Positions 8,582-19,349 of a stretch of 64,000 bases of DNA are shown here, piece by piece. The number at the start of each line of letters is the position of its first letter. The first letter of the stretch is position 1. The notes under the pieces were generated by a model. It was not told where the DNA came from. It made no database searches and saw only the letters and a list, made by a program, of their open reading frames with translations. Where the stretch lies: NCBI GenBank assembly GCA_008690995.1, contig VRMN01000001.1:992001-1056000 (forward strand). Direction: 5' to 3'. Both the position numbers and the translations under genes were made by a program. This stretch comes from Porphyridium purpureum (taxonomy: Eukaryota; Rhodophyta; Bangiophyceae; Porphyridiales; Porphyridiaceae).

Positions 8582-11500
8582 ATGGCAGGGAGTAAGAAAC
8601 GGCTGCCGGCAAGTGACGATATCCGCGCCGCGCTGGATGTGCAGCCCTTGCAAGACGCACTGAGCTCCTTGGACGAGCTTCGCGACACCGAGGCTCCGAA
8701 ACGGGAGCACGGCGGGGCGCAAAGTCGGAGCCAGGTAGTGGAGCTGGAAGGCGGCGTGGTGGTCCCAGAATGCTTCGCGGAGTGTGTGGCGCGAGGGAAA
8801 TCGCGCTCTGACGCTGAGCTTGAGCCGCGCTTGCTCACGCTGCTGGCGGTGCGCGAAGGTATTTTGCAGCATGGCGAGGCGCAGTCGAACACGGGCAGAC
8901 GGAATGCGTCCCCAGCTGTGTCCTCGCCTTCAACATACCTTGTGGCATTGGTGCTGGCCTTGGACCAGGCGTCCGTGTCCATTCTTGCAAAGATTCGAAG
9001 CAGTTTGCACGCAATGGAGACGCAGCAGCCCGCTTCGCCGTCACCCGTGCCTGACCACGCACTACAGGCGGCTCATGCTGAGCTGGAAACCTGCGTGAAC
9101 ATTCTGGATTTGATCGTGGCGTGCTTGCCTGCTACAAGCAAGGCACTTTTGCGCAAGCGGGCGTCAGAGGTCTTTCGAATTTTGGAACGAGCATTGACTC
9201 GCTCGCAGATGATGCCCGAGGTCTGGCTTCGCGTGCTCGCTGCGCAGGCTCTCATTTTTCCATGTCTTGATCGGGAAAGTCTGGCTATTCCCGAGGTCGT
9301 GCGTGCTCTCGGTATGCTGCTTGGCTCCTCATGTGCGGCTGGCGCACCATCCGTTGTGCGCGACCGCGCCCACGGAGCTTTAAAATTCCTCTTGATCCGC
9401 GCCAACGTGTCGCCAGACCTCAACTCACGTTTATCAAAACTAGTTGAGAAGTTTACAATGGAGGTTCTGAGTGTCGGTCGCAAAGGCACCAATACGAGTC
9501 GAGGTGTTGCGACTACTATCCTTTCTGCGGGCATGAGACCAGAGCTGTCGCTATTTCTTTCCGACACGTTGCCTGTGCTTTTAGCACATGGCGTGTCCAC
9601 TGCTGCCGCCGAGCGTGTACTTGATGGTCTTGTACAATTTGTTTCCGATGATACAGCTCAGGAAGCGCGGCTCATCTCGCACTTAATCTTCGCGTGCGTA
9701 TCGAGTGTCTTGCAGCGGGGGGACAGTGCGTCTGAGCTAGCATTGAAAAGGAAAGCAGCCCATATTCTGATCACATTTCCGGCACCATTCTATCGAACCG
9801 GAGCCCCAAAGGCCGAGCAGGCCTACATTCGCGTGCTTGGAAAATTTGGATTCTTGCTTGCGACGTGCTCAGCTCCCGGGGAGGATTTCGAAAATGACAT
9901 TGCTAAAGTCGGCACGACAGCACCAAGTATCGCGCACGTTTTCCGTCAGCTGCTTGCGCGGCTTGTACTTTTTGTTGACCCGGTCACCGTGAGTCCACAT
10001 GCTCACCTCGCGATCAGTCAGCTCGTCAGCTTTGCATCAGTCGTGCCCCCGGACTCGTCTACGCTGGTGTGTGCCTTTTTGCAGGAGACGCAGCGCGCGC
10101 TTTTTGAAGACTCCTTTTTGTCCCAGTGGCCTCACAATGAAATGTTCTGCCTGAAGCCAATCAGGATCATGCTGGAGCGCTTGAAAATGGCTCATTGCAC
10201 CAGCGGTGGTCTCATTCCGCAAGATGGTCGCGGTCGATTGCACGATGAGCTAAAAGAAATGGCGAAGCACATGCTTTCGCTCAGGCTCACACTGGAAGCG
10301 CGCGGGCGCGGCTCGCGCAAGCTCGTCAGCTGCCTGGACTCGGTGCTTGCTTCGCTTGTCAAGCACTTTTCAGCATTGGTGCTCGATCATGTCACGCTGC
10401 GATACGATCCATCGCTGGGCTTGGTGGAGAATGCTTGGCTCATTCCGCTACTTCGAGATTCCGTGCACGAGGCAGAGTGGAGTGTGTTTGTTGCGCATCT
10501 GCTGCCTTTGTACGAGCGTCTTGCTGTGGCAGAGATGGACGCCCATCGCAGTGAAGCCCTTGTTCTTGCCAAGAATATTAACATTGTTTCTAGGCAGATC
10601 TGGGCGACTTTTCCTCGCTTTTTGCACCAAGTTTCCCTTGAGCAGTTGGTACAGCAAGCTCGCGAACAAGATCGAGAGCCAAAAGGCAAAAATATTGTTC
10701 ACAATATTCTGCTTCTGCTTGGCCAGTCAGAAGCCGATATGCAGCGGACCGGGGTGCGAAGTCTTGTCATTTTGGCAGAGAAAGTATCCGCTTCCACACA
10801 TGACACCGCGGCTACGCAGGAAGAAATAGAAGCGGCGAGGAAGCAGGCGTCGGATGTGTTGAAGCCGATCTTTCCCGCACTGCTGAACATGATGGCTTCC
10901 GTTTCGGCGACCGATCGTGACGAAATCGTGTCTGCGTTGCGTGCTTTAGCGGCTGCAACGGGCAGCAAAGTACTGGTGCAGAACTGGTTGCGCATCTCGC
11001 TGAAGCGCTTGCTCACCGTGTCAGCCTCAGCGGCTCGCGCGCCGGTGCCAGGGGTGAGATGGACGTCCGAGCAGAGCGTTGCCTGTGAGATTGCCGCCGA
11101 TGCGTCTTACGCATTTGCATCCGCAGGTGTGTTGCCAGCGAGTGCGGAGGAGCTGGCGGTATTCCACAAGGCGTTGCACCCATTTCTGCGCGATCCCTCT
11201 CACGGAGCTATGCAGAAAAAGGCGTACATGGTTTTGGAGGTCATGATTGAGCGCGGGTTGCAACCGTTGGACGCTGAGTTGGTGGCGTATCTGCTTCAAG
11301 CTTATGATGCGTTGTGTCCTACTGCTAAACCTGAGCGTATCGCGTGCATTTCTGCGTGCGCACGGCGTATTGCTGTGGTAGAACCGCAGTCCACATTGCT
11401 CAGCAGTATGCTCGAATCCTTTCTTCTCGAGCTAGTGTTAGGCTGTTGTGACGTATCCTTCAGAATGAGGCAGGCATGCGATGCAGCAACGCAGGCTTTT

Positions 11501-12793
11501 GTGGCCCGACTAGGTCTCACAGAATTTGTGCGCACGCTCTCGGCTGGTCTTGCGCTTGGCGATGTGCCCAAGGTGATTGCGTCTGTCTTGAACGTTTTGT
11601 CGCGCGTTTTGTTTGCGTCCAGAAAAGATGGGCATGGCGAAGAAGCACAACGTTTGCTCTGCGAATTTTTCGAAGACGAGACGTGTGCCTCAGGAGGAAT
11701 CGTGAGCATATTTTTGCGCCATGAAGATGCCCAAGTTCGGCGTGCGGCGCTGCGCACCGTCAAGCTGGCTTGCATAATGCTACCCGTTGTGCAGTTGGAC
11801 ACGGCCCTGGAAGCAACGATCCCCTCGCTGCTGCACGTGGTATCGATCGGGCGGAAGGAGGACTTGCTTCGAGTGCGCGTGGTGATCGAGCGAGCTCTGA
11901 AAAAGCTCGGTCGCGAGAGAATGGAAGAGCTGTTCCCGTCGGGTCATCAGAAATTGCTCACATCTGTACGGAAATCGCACGAGCGCGCCATGCGCAAGAA
12001 GCATTCGACAGCGAAAGCTGGATTCGAAACAGAGTTTGAAGATGGACAGGATATGGACTGGACCACACGCCAAGATATCGATGGAGACTCGGTTTCAGAT
12101 CTCGATTCCACGTCTAGCGAAGAATATGAGTCTGGTAACGACCATGAAGGTCACCGAAGCGCAGGTGCGGCTCTGAAACCGAGAAAACCACCAGCAACTG
12201 AACGTGGCCGAGGCCAAAACAGAGCGGCGCCAGCTTTGGACACGAGTTTGTTGAGCGGTTTAGCAATTCCACAAAGTGAAATTATTGGAAACTCACCGCC
12301 CTTCCATCAAAGAAGCAGTGGCGCTGCTGGAAAGGTCGACACGAGAGCAGAGGTAGCTAGGAAGCGGCGAGATCCTTTCGGTGGGTTTGAGATCAGCCAC
12401 GACGGTCGCCCGATCTTCACCGAGCCCGCTGCATCAAATGACACCTCGGATGCCGAGTTGCAGGCAGAGACTGACTTTGTCAAGATGCGTTCCGAGGGTC
12501 CTGCGGACCGGAAAAGGCGACGCGGTGAATTGGAAGACGATGAGGGTGGAACTTTCAGAAAGGGAAAGGAGTCGGCGCGAGCGAACAGGAAGTCCGTCAG
12601 TGCTGGTATGAACTTTGGCGAAATTTACCAGAGCAAGCGTGCCCGAGGGGACGTAAAGCGTGCTGGCAAGCCAGATCCGTACGCATATTTGCCGCTCGGC
12701 AAGTCGATCTTCCGCCAGGTGCGCGGAAAGCGCACGGTGCGGGGCCAAGGTGGCATTGCAAGGGTGATGGCGAAGAACAAGCAGACGCGGTAA
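8582..12793 (+). CDS. RRP12: RRP12-like ribosome biogenesis HEAT-repeat protein
   Basis: The protein is about 1403 residues from ATG 8582 (MAGSKKRLPASDD); an in-frame ATG at 8414 would add an Arg/Cys-rich leader that looks non-coding. The body is a long series of alpha-helical HEAT-type repeats, followed after residue about 1130 by an acidic and then Lys/Arg-rich tail. The tail holds DPYAYLPLGKSIFRQVRGKR, very like the conserved DPYAYIPL end of RRP12. RRP12 is a karyopherin-like nucleolar factor needed for export and maturation of 40S and 60S precursors. Length and tail agree with the family. It is convergent with the RWP-RK gene. Confidence 0.82.
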   Translation: MAGSKKRLPASDDIRAALDVQPLQDALSSLDELRDTEAPKREHGGAQSRSQVVELEGGVVVPECFAECVARGKSRSDAELEPRLLTLLAVREGILQHGEAQSNTGRRNASPAVSSPSTYLVALVLALDQASVSILAKIRSSLHAMETQQPASPSPVPDHALQAAHAELETCVNILDLIVACLPATSKALLRKRASEVFRILERALTRSQMMPEVWLRVLAAQALIFPCLDRESLAIPEVVRALGMLLGSSCAAGAPSVVRDRAHGALKFLLIRANVSPDLNSRLSKLVEKFTMEVLSVGRKGTNTSRGVATTILSAGMRPELSLFLSDTLPVLLAHGVSTAAAERVLDGLVQFVSDDTAQEARLISHLIFACVSSVLQRGDSASELALKRKAAHILITFPAPFYRTGAPKAEQAYIRVLGKFGFLLATCSAPGEDFENDIAKVGTTAPSIAHVFRQLLARLVLFVDPVTVSPHAHLAISQLVSFASVVPPDSSTLVCAFLQETQRALFEDSFLSQWPHNEMFCLKPIRIMLERLKMAHCTSGGLIPQDGRGRLHDELKEMAKHMLSLRLTLEARGRGSRKLVSCLDSVLASLVKHFSALVLDHVTLRYDPSLGLVENAWLIPLLRDSVHEAEWSVFVAHLLPLYERLAVAEMDAHRSEALVLAKNINIVSRQIWATFPRFLHQVSLEQLVQQAREQDREPKGKNIVHNILLLLGQSEADMQRTGVRSLVILAEKVSASTHDTAATQEEIEAARKQASDVLKPIFPALLNMMASVSATDRDEIVSALRALAAATGSKVLVQNWLRISLKRLLTVSASAARAPVPGVRWTSEQSVACEIAADASYAFASAGVLPASAEELAVFHKALHPFLRDPSHGAMQKKAYMVLEVMIERGLQPLDAELVAYLLQAYDALCPTAKPERIACISACARRIAVVEPQSTLLSSMLESFLLELVLGCCDVSFRMRQACDAATQAFVARLGLTEFVRTLSAGLALGDVPKVIASVLNVLSRVLFASRKDGHGEEAQRLLCEFFEDETCASGGIVSIFLRHEDAQVRRAALRTVKLACIMLPVVQLDTALEATIPSLLHVVSIGRKEDLLRVRVVIERALKKLGRERMEELFPSGHQKLLTSVRKSHERAMRKKHSTAKAGFETEFEDGQDMDWTTRQDIDGDSVSDLDSTSSEEYESGNDHEGHRSAGAALKPRKPPATERGRGQNRAAPALDTSLLSGLAIPQSEIIGNSPPFHQRSSGAAGKVDTRAEVARKRRDPFGGFEISHDGRPIFTEPAASNDTSDAELQAETDFVKMRSEGPADRKRRRGELEDDEGGTFRKGKESARANRKSVSAGMNFGEIYQSKRARGDVKRAGKPDPYAYLPLGKSIFRQVRGKRTVRGQGGIARVMAKNKQTR

Positions 12794-13157
12794 GTGGCGT
12801 TTCTCACAGACCTACAAATGCCGTCGAGAACTTGCTTGTGCAAACGAAGCGCCGCACAGTCATTTGAAAGGGGAAAATATTTTCCTAGCTTTTCAATTTT
12901 TTTGGGTCTGAGGTTCTTGCTCAGCGATTTTATATGTTTCTTTCATTAAGCAATAATTGAAGGCGAACGGGCGACGTTTTCGACACATTTTGTGCCGCAA
13001 ACGAACCTTACGAAGGCCCACAGTGTTCAGGACACGCACACGTAGAACCAGGCACCGCGTAATTTGACGACTCCAAGAATTGTAGATGATGAATGGATGT
13101 AACAAGTCATACATTTTGTGCAACAATAAATTCAAAGTTTCCAAAATTTCCTACATG
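12794..13157. other. Convergent 3' spacer between RRP12 and RWP-RK genes
   Basis: About 364 bp, more AT-rich than the flanking genes, with aataaattc near 13125 and aataattga near 12950 that could serve polyadenylation on either strand. Nothing else is seen. Confidence 0.4.
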
Positions 13158-16100
13158 CTATGCATTGTTCTGTTTGATGACTTGACGTTCCGCAGGTACC
13201 GCTACGGCCTCGAGCCTGGTGCCATCCACGCCTTCTGTGGTCATGTCCACAAACAATGAGGTCAAGCCAACTATGGCAGGTGATAAGCCACGCTTCAAAG
13301 GGCGGATAACTTGCAGGACGCGTTTGCCGTTTGAGAGGCGCCTTGTCTGTTGGTATGATATGCCACGGAGCGCATCCGTGTACAAGGAAAGCTCAGTTGC
13401 ATCATCACAGCCCAGCACTTCTCGAATGGTCTTTCCAACTTCGAGGTTGAGCCCAATGTCCTTTCCGATCTCGCGCGCACCAACCACTGTGGTCACCACA
13501 AGACTAGAATCAGTGGCAAACGTGCACATACTTAAAGAGCGGTGGAGACCCTCAATCTCAGGTACAGCTTTGGTAAGATTTGCCGTCCGAACGGATTCAC
13601 CGAGCGTGACTTCAGAGCAAGACATGGATCCGGGGGCCAGCGGTGGCTTTGCCACGGGCGGTATCGCTGTTTCCACTTGCGCGGCTTGAGAATCGCCCTG
13701 TCCCTGAATTCGTTCAGGTGTGCCAACTACACTTGGAAGGCCACCTCGACTGCCGGCATCAAAACTCTTATCCACTTTGACCCTTTTGAGGACACCATGT
13801 GCCTGCCCTTGAGAGTCGGCATCTTTGCAAGCAGGTCTTCCGGTGTCGGGAGCACTTCGTTTCTGACCATTCGAGCTCGACGACAACTTGACCTCCTTGC
13901 GGGCCCGCCCTGGCCCAAACCCATCACCCGAGCCTGATCCAGTCCCGTCAGCCGACGAGGTACCCTCACCCCCTCGCGAACCTGACCCCGTGCCAGATCC
14001 GGTTCCATCACCAGTACCGTCACCGTCACCGCCAGAGCCCGAGCCCGAGCCCGAGCCCGACCCCGAGCCTGTTGCCTCACCAGTATCCGAAGCGTACCCA
14101 TTATCTTCGCGAGGAACAGAATTGGACGAGGAAAAGTCCACCGCATCCGGTTCCTGCCCACTCGAGCTTCCCCTTCTGATAGGAGATTCCTGATTCGGCT
14201 GTGACCCGGAGCTCTCCGGGTTACTACCATGACGCCCAGAGGGTGCGGAAAGGGACTCGAGAGAGTTTTTCGTGGCCACAAGTTTCGTTCTCTGATGCAC
14301 ATACTGTTGTGGATCCAGATCATGCTGGCTGGCCTCCGGGCCCTCTGCAAGGGAACCTCGCTGCTGCTGCTGCTGCTGCTTTTGCTCCGACTGTTTTGGC
14401 ATCGCAGCAGCCATATTTGCTGCTGAAGTTTCTCTTGCCCATTCCGCAGTGCTCCTGTAGGCCGAGGGCCAAACCGCCGGCGCTTGCGTGGAGGCCACTG
14501 CTTCGTTCAATGCAGCCATGGCACCATGCGAAGGTCCTGCAGGCGGCTGCAGCGGCTGCTGCTGTTCACCCCAGCGTGGTGACTCCATGGCGTGGAACTG
14601 TGCCGCTGTTCTGCTACCAGATTCAACCTCGGATATTCCAGCCATGCCTTCTGGTCTGCGGGCCACTGAAACATTCGAAGATCCGATGCTAGGCCGCCCA
14701 AAGTCTCCGTGCGCAGGGGCATGGTTGTGCGACTGAAGCAAAGAAGCTTCTGGCGGCGCGAAGCCACCTCCCGTCACATCGTGTTTGTGCTGCAGTTGCG
14801 GCCATCCACTGTGCGAGACCAAATCGGCCCGCTGAACCTGGCCGAGATACGAGGGCGGTTGTTGATACTTGGCCCCAGGGTTGGTCGCTGCCAATTGGCT
14901 CGGATAGCCGTAATAGATCGGCAGGTTGGTCCCTTCCTCGGCTTTCCCGCTGCCGTCGTGAAACGTCGCAACAGCCGCGCTGCTTTCGTGAAACGCTCCC
15001 TGCACAACTTTCCCGCGATCATGCCCCAAGGAGCTCTGTGTCACCAACTCTGAAGGGCGTTTGTCAACAGAACCCACGTTTTCACCGCCAGTATTCGCAC
15101 TAGCGCCTTCGGATCCACCTGCAGTACCCTGCCTTTGCGCTTGCGCTACAGCGCTGTATGCAGTCGGGACCTGATCAGGCGGAGCAGGGTATGCGCCTCG
15201 CTCTGTCACCACACCTGACGGATACTGCAGAGCCTGCAAAATATTCGCGCTTCTAAAATCGCGAGACTGGCTTTGCGAATGCAGTTGTTGCTGTTCCTGC
15301 ATTTCCTGATGTCGATATTGTTGATGCTGTTGGTCTTGGTGCAGCTGATGTTGGTGCAGAAGAGCGCGCTGCTGCTGATGTTGTACATGGTCCGAAAGGG
15401 TAGGTGATCCATTGAGGCCTCGTACCATTGATGCATCTGGCGCGCGTACCGCCAAATGCCCGTTGGACTCAGCGACTCCAGGTCCACGGACAGCCATCAG
15501 TTGAGCAGTCGCTGCGTGGTACGGGGGCAAGGACGCACCAACGGAGTCCCAATGCGATAAGCCATCAATCCCCACTCTGCTGAACGTACCTGCAGGAACG
15601 CCCTGTCCCTGCCCCTGTCCCTGCATCTGGCGCTGCATGAGAGCAAAATGATAAAGCTGCTGATCATGCTGAAACTGCTGGATCTGGCGATGCTGAAGCT
15701 GACGCAGAAACTCTTGCTGCTGATGCTGTTCGAGCGTGCGCTGCTGGTCGGGCGTCAACAAGCCGGCGGGAGTCGAGAACGCGCCACCTTGCGATGGCCA
15801 TCCCATGGGTGAATAATATTGGTGCTGCGGCTGTGAGTGCTGTTGCAGCAGCGGAGTGTGCGAACCGCCGTGAACGAAACCATGACTCGCTCCAGCTCCA
15901 CCCACGAACCCAGATTCCTTCTTATCAACCTGCGACTTTTCAGCACCGTTTTCAAACGAGCGCAACATTTTGGCCTTCCTGCTACGTATGCTCTCGATTT
16001 CCTGGGAAAAGTACTCGACGTTATTTTGCGTTCCTTCATGCTCCAGCCGCTCCACCATGCGGTCCAAGCTCTTCAGCCGCCTATGTGGCCAGCGGTTGAT

Positions 16101-16478
16101 GCCAAACTTGCGACAGTGCCGCTTGAGCACGGTGACGCAAATACGGAGCTCCTTGGCTGCCTCGTTAATAGGCATATGGAAGCACGCCTCCAACTCGTGA
16201 TACGTCAGCGGCTTGCTTCGAGTCGACGTTCCCGCCGCAGTTGCGGCACCAGCGCCTCCCCCTGACGGCGCGTTGGAGCCCCCCAATATTCCCGCGCGCG
16301 CGTCCTCAGCATTAGCTTCTTCGAGCTCGTGCGGCTCGTCCAGCTCCTCGTGCTCGTCGTGCTCGGCACCAGACGACTCTTCCGGCACGGGCGTCCTCTT
16401 CGCAGTGTCCGCGCCAACGCCGCCACCGCCACCGTCGTCCACCCCGCCCCCAACGCCGTCCATTCTCCGCTGCTCCAT
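13158..16478 (-). CDS. RWP-RK domain transcription regulator with PAS-like C-terminus
   Basis: The protein is 1106 residues from ATG 16478. Residues about 90-145 form an RWP-RK domain (LTYHELEACFHMPINEAAKE, VLKRHCRKFGINRWPHRR). The signature reads RWPHRR, with Arg replacing the usual final Lys. A Gln/His-rich middle (about 220-420) and a Gly-Ser tandem stretch (about 780-840) follow; both are low-complexity regions typical of transcription factors. The last 110 residues (ATDSSLVVTTVVGAREIGKD, then GKTIREVLG, VIRPLKRG, DMTTEG) resemble a PAS sensor fold. RWP-RK proteins control nitrogen responses and gametogenesis in plants and algae. The PAS assignment is by eye and less certain. Confidence 0.88.
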   Translation of the reverse strand: MEQRRMDGVGGGVDDGGGGGVGADTAKRTPVPEESSGAEHDEHEELDEPHELEEANAEDARAGILGGSNAPSGGGAGAATAAGTSTRSKPLTYHELEACFHMPINEAAKELRICVTVLKRHCRKFGINRWPHRRLKSLDRMVERLEHEGTQNNVEYFSQEIESIRSRKAKMLRSFENGAEKSQVDKKESGFVGGAGASHGFVHGGSHTPLLQQHSQPQHQYYSPMGWPSQGGAFSTPAGLLTPDQQRTLEQHQQQEFLRQLQHRQIQQFQHDQQLYHFALMQRQMQGQGQGQGVPAGTFSRVGIDGLSHWDSVGASLPPYHAATAQLMAVRGPGVAESNGHLAVRAPDASMVRGLNGSPTLSDHVQHQQQRALLHQHQLHQDQQHQQYRHQEMQEQQQLHSQSQSRDFRSANILQALQYPSGVVTERGAYPAPPDQVPTAYSAVAQAQRQGTAGGSEGASANTGGENVGSVDKRPSELVTQSSLGHDRGKVVQGAFHESSAAVATFHDGSGKAEEGTNLPIYYGYPSQLAATNPGAKYQQPPSYLGQVQRADLVSHSGWPQLQHKHDVTGGGFAPPEASLLQSHNHAPAHGDFGRPSIGSSNVSVARRPEGMAGISEVESGSRTAAQFHAMESPRWGEQQQPLQPPAGPSHGAMAALNEAVASTQAPAVWPSAYRSTAEWARETSAANMAAAMPKQSEQKQQQQQQRGSLAEGPEASQHDLDPQQYVHQRTKLVATKNSLESLSAPSGRHGSNPESSGSQPNQESPIRRGSSSGQEPDAVDFSSSNSVPREDNGYASDTGEATGSGSGSGSGSGSGGDGDGTGDGTGSGTGSGSRGGEGTSSADGTGSGSGDGFGPGRARKEVKLSSSSNGQKRSAPDTGRPACKDADSQGQAHGVLKRVKVDKSFDAGSRGGLPSVVGTPERIQGQGDSQAAQVETAIPPVAKPPLAPGSMSCSEVTLGESVRTANLTKAVPEIEGLHRSLSMCTFATDSSLVVTTVVGAREIGKDIGLNLEVGKTIREVLGCDDATELSLYTDALRGISYQQTRRLSNGKRVLQVIRPLKRGLSPAIVGLTSLFVDMTTEGVDGTRLEAVAVPAERQVIKQNNA
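13985..14075. repeat. In-gene GC-rich minisatellite encoding Gly-Ser
   Basis: A tandem hexamer (gagccc and close variants) encodes a Gly-Ser tract inside the RWP-RK gene on the opposite strand. It is a likely site of length variation. Confidence 0.75.
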
Positions 16479-18215
16479 CACTCACGCATGAGCCTATGCC
16501 TCTCCCGTCTCCGCCGTCGCCGCTTTCTCGCCCCAATCCTCACTCTACCGTCGCGTCCTACTCCCATGCACCGCTTTCCGCGCCCTTCAACCCCGCTTTT
16601 CCTTTATACGTGCGCGCAAGCGGCTGTCTAGTAGACGACGGTCCGGAGCCCCCAACAAACAAATCCTCGCCCAACCCAAACCTCACCATCAAAAAATCTT
16701 TTCCCGCCTGCATTAATTATCTTGCGGCGCAAGTGACCAGGCGTGCATGTAAAATGCGCTTGTTTCTCATATTCATATCGATTCACGCGCGCTGTTTCCG
16801 ACTTGTAACCTGCGCTTGTTCCCCTCTCTATTTTTTATATTTTTTTCTTTCATTTGGATGCCGCTTTGACGCATGCCAAGCGCATCTTCCATTTGTGGTT
16901 AATACTGGCGTCACTGCCCCCCGATCAATCCTCGAAACAAACACATACGCATGCGCATGAAAAATGAGGGTACAGTGATCTTCCACTGACGTGTACACCC
17001 ATGCTTGATTCAAAGCGTCCACGAACGGTGCTGGTCGGCAGCACCACAAGAACCGCGCGGTAGAACGTCCGCTTTTGATATTTATTTGTTTTGTTTTTCT
17101 TTTTGGTTTCCGACGGGTGTCGAACTTGTGGTTCCAATGTTTCCAGCATCCAGCACGCGACACGACGTGCAGCGAGAACGCCGGTGGGTGAGTGCGCCAG
17201 CGGGGAATAGAAAGATGCAAGTACGTAAAATTATCTATCGCTGGAATCGAGGCTTGTGTAATGGACGTGCGTGAACGTCACACGCCCGAGGGAACGACTG
17301 ACACCGAACGGGCTGACCGCTCGGTTCGACCAATCGGTACGCCGCCTGCATTACTCACCGGCGGTGCTCCGCCGAGTTCAGTAGAAATACGGCTTGCTGA
17401 GCGAAAAGGTATTCGCATAAGATGGACGGGTCTTGGCGCGAGACGTGCGTTCAGGTGTCGGCGCGTCCGCCCAGGCCGGAGGGTTCCAGAAACGCTGCTT
17501 GTGACGACATTCTATGCTGGAGCGTGGAGGTTCCACCGGTATCGCATGGTGCAGAACCGACGGCGCATGCACGTCGGAGCGCTGATGCACCCGACAGCGC
17601 CTGGCCACACAATATTGCACTAGTGGAACGGTTGAGTGAAGCGGATAATGCAGAGACGTGAGACTCGGTGCAGCTTATCCCGACGTCTAAGGCTACTTTG
17701 CACCCCAAGTTCAACGTAACGGATCGGGCTCGAGCGTCCCGTGGCCTGTGCGCAAGTTTGTCGCGTCTTGACTCTTAGCTCCTAGTAGCCGGAGCATGTC
17801 TGTGTCACAGACCTGTGCGTACAACCCATGGTGATCCGAAAATGTTCGTGTATACTCATCGTACAATAGGGACTGGGCTGGATGGTGAGTGACCTTGGCC
17901 CTCTCGAAGTGTTTCAGTGTGTGACCGTGAATGATCCGGTGGGATTCAGTGCAAATCGAATGCGTATCTCATGCAACGCCCCGAATGCACCCAATGCGCG
18001 CTCGGCTCGCGCGTGGCGGTCACGGCTGTTCTTCAACCATTGCGCAAGGTGTTCACACGCGCCCCTCGATGTCCTCGCATTCGCACAAACGAGGCACCCA
18101 GATTCCTTCATTTCCGCCGTTCCGCACACGCTTCGGCGCCAGAGCATAGTCGACTTATTGCACTCCCACAGAAGCTGGACATTGACAGTCAAAATGTGCG
18201 TTTATCTTTGAAGAA
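16479..18215. other. Long 5' spacer of the RWP-RK gene
   Basis: About 1.7 kb with no recognised gene. It is pyrimidine-rich near the RWP-RK start and carries T-rich runs around 16830 and 17090. The best open stretch is plus-strand 17261-17623 (120 residues, Arg-rich, no family recognised), which could be spurious. The region may hold the RWP-RK promoter and leader. Confidence 0.4.
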
Positions 18216-19349
18216 TCAGTTCCTCATCTGCCTGGGACTGCCAGCCAGATCTTCACCGATCGTTTCTTGCTCAATGATACGGCCCGTACGGTCCAGCAGC
18301 GGCGCCTTGTATGTCTCTGGATACCAAACTTCCCCAATGACGCCCCTGTGTAGCCCAGTATGCAGCTCTTCGCGCTCGGTGGCGCGCTGAATCTGCTTGC
18401 GCCGGGCCTCCTCTGAGAGCTCAAGCTCAGCCAGATACTCCTGCCCTTGGTTATGCACAGACTCCAATGTCTGGGTTTGGGTCTCGAGCTCGGCGAGCTG
18501 GGGCGAAGGCGGTACAATGTATGCTTCGGCCTGGCTCCAGTCCACCACATAATTGAGATCCTCCATAGCCCCGAGCGTGACTTTGCTCAATCTCTCAACT
18601 GTGGACACTGTGGATGGCGTGAGCACGGTGCTGGCTTCGCTCGTCATGAGCTCGACGTTCATCTTCGACTCATCCCAGTGCTTGCAGTTTGACCCGTCAC
18701 CGTTCCAGTGATTGTACTCGACGGGCGGGGCGCCCGAACCGCCCAGCAGATTCCACTCGCGCTTCGCACCCGGGTACTTGTACGAGGCGGACGACGTCGC
18801 GACGCAGTCCACACGCGTGTTATATCCTGTGCGCGTCGGGAAGCGGTCCGTCCAGAACGACCCGACGCCCAGAACGTGCAACATCTCGTGGAGCACCACC
18901 TCTACCCAAAAGTCCTTCCACGCCGGAAAGTCACAGTTACTGAAAAAGTCTGCTGCGTCAAATACGCACTCTGCCAACGAGGGCAGCACGTCATAGTGGC
19001 ACGGCACTTCGTCGTCTGTACACACGGCAATATGCTGGTAATTACGTGACGAGCCAAGCACACCTCCGAGGCCATCGATAGAGTTTACGCGAAAGTACAG
19101 CGACATTTCAACAGGCTGGGCGACGAGCCGCTGTCCGACAAGCACTCGTCGAAGCGTGGCATGCGCCTCTTCGAAGATCTCGACCACGCGCGGGTCCTGT
19201 GCTCCATTCGGGACCAAGTTGATTGTGAACGGATAGCAGTCGCCGTCACACGCCACCGGCACGGTTTCCGGTGCGGCAGCCGACGCGCCGAGTATCACGG
19301 CACAAAGCAGCGCGAGCAGCGCAGCGCGAACGCGTCCCACGCGCACCAT
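18216..19349 (-). CDS. Secreted leishmanolysin-like zinc metalloprotease
   Basis: The protein is 377 residues. Residues 1-24 are a classic signal peptide (RVRAALLALLCAVILGASA). The zinc site HEMLH is at about residues 151-155 in VVLHEMLHVLGVGSFW. A second conserved block, CKHWDES followed by NVELMTSEAST and LSKVTLGAMEDLNYVVD, provides the likely third ligand and Met-turn. This layout matches compact leishmanolysin (M8)-related metzincins that are shorter than trypanosomatid GP63. The mature enzyme is presumably secreted or in the endomembrane system. The C-terminal 100 residues are charged and probably helical, with no anchor seen. Confidence 0.82.
   Translation of the reverse strand: MVRVGRVRAALLALLCAVILGASAAAPETVPVACDGDCYPFTINLVPNGAQDPRVVEIFEEAHATLRRVLVGQRLVAQPVEMSLYFRVNSIDGLGGVLGSSRNYQHIAVCTDDEVPCHYDVLPSLAECVFDAADFFSNCDFPAWKDFWVEVVLHEMLHVLGVGSFWTDRFPTRTGYNTRVDCVATSSASYKYPGAKREWNLLGGSGAPPVEYNHWNGDGSNCKHWDESKMNVELMTSEASTVLTPSTVSTVERLSKVTLGAMEDLNYVVDWSQAEAYIVPPSPQLAELETQTQTLESVHNQGQEYLAELELSEEARRKQIQRATEREELHTGLHRGVIGEVWYPETYKAPLLDRTGRIIEQETIGEDLAGSPRQMRN

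Noticed and set aside
17315-17345. tRNA-like GGTTCGA in the 17-kb spacer
   Set aside because: The flanking bases do not form a T-arm stem and no cloverleaf could be drawn.
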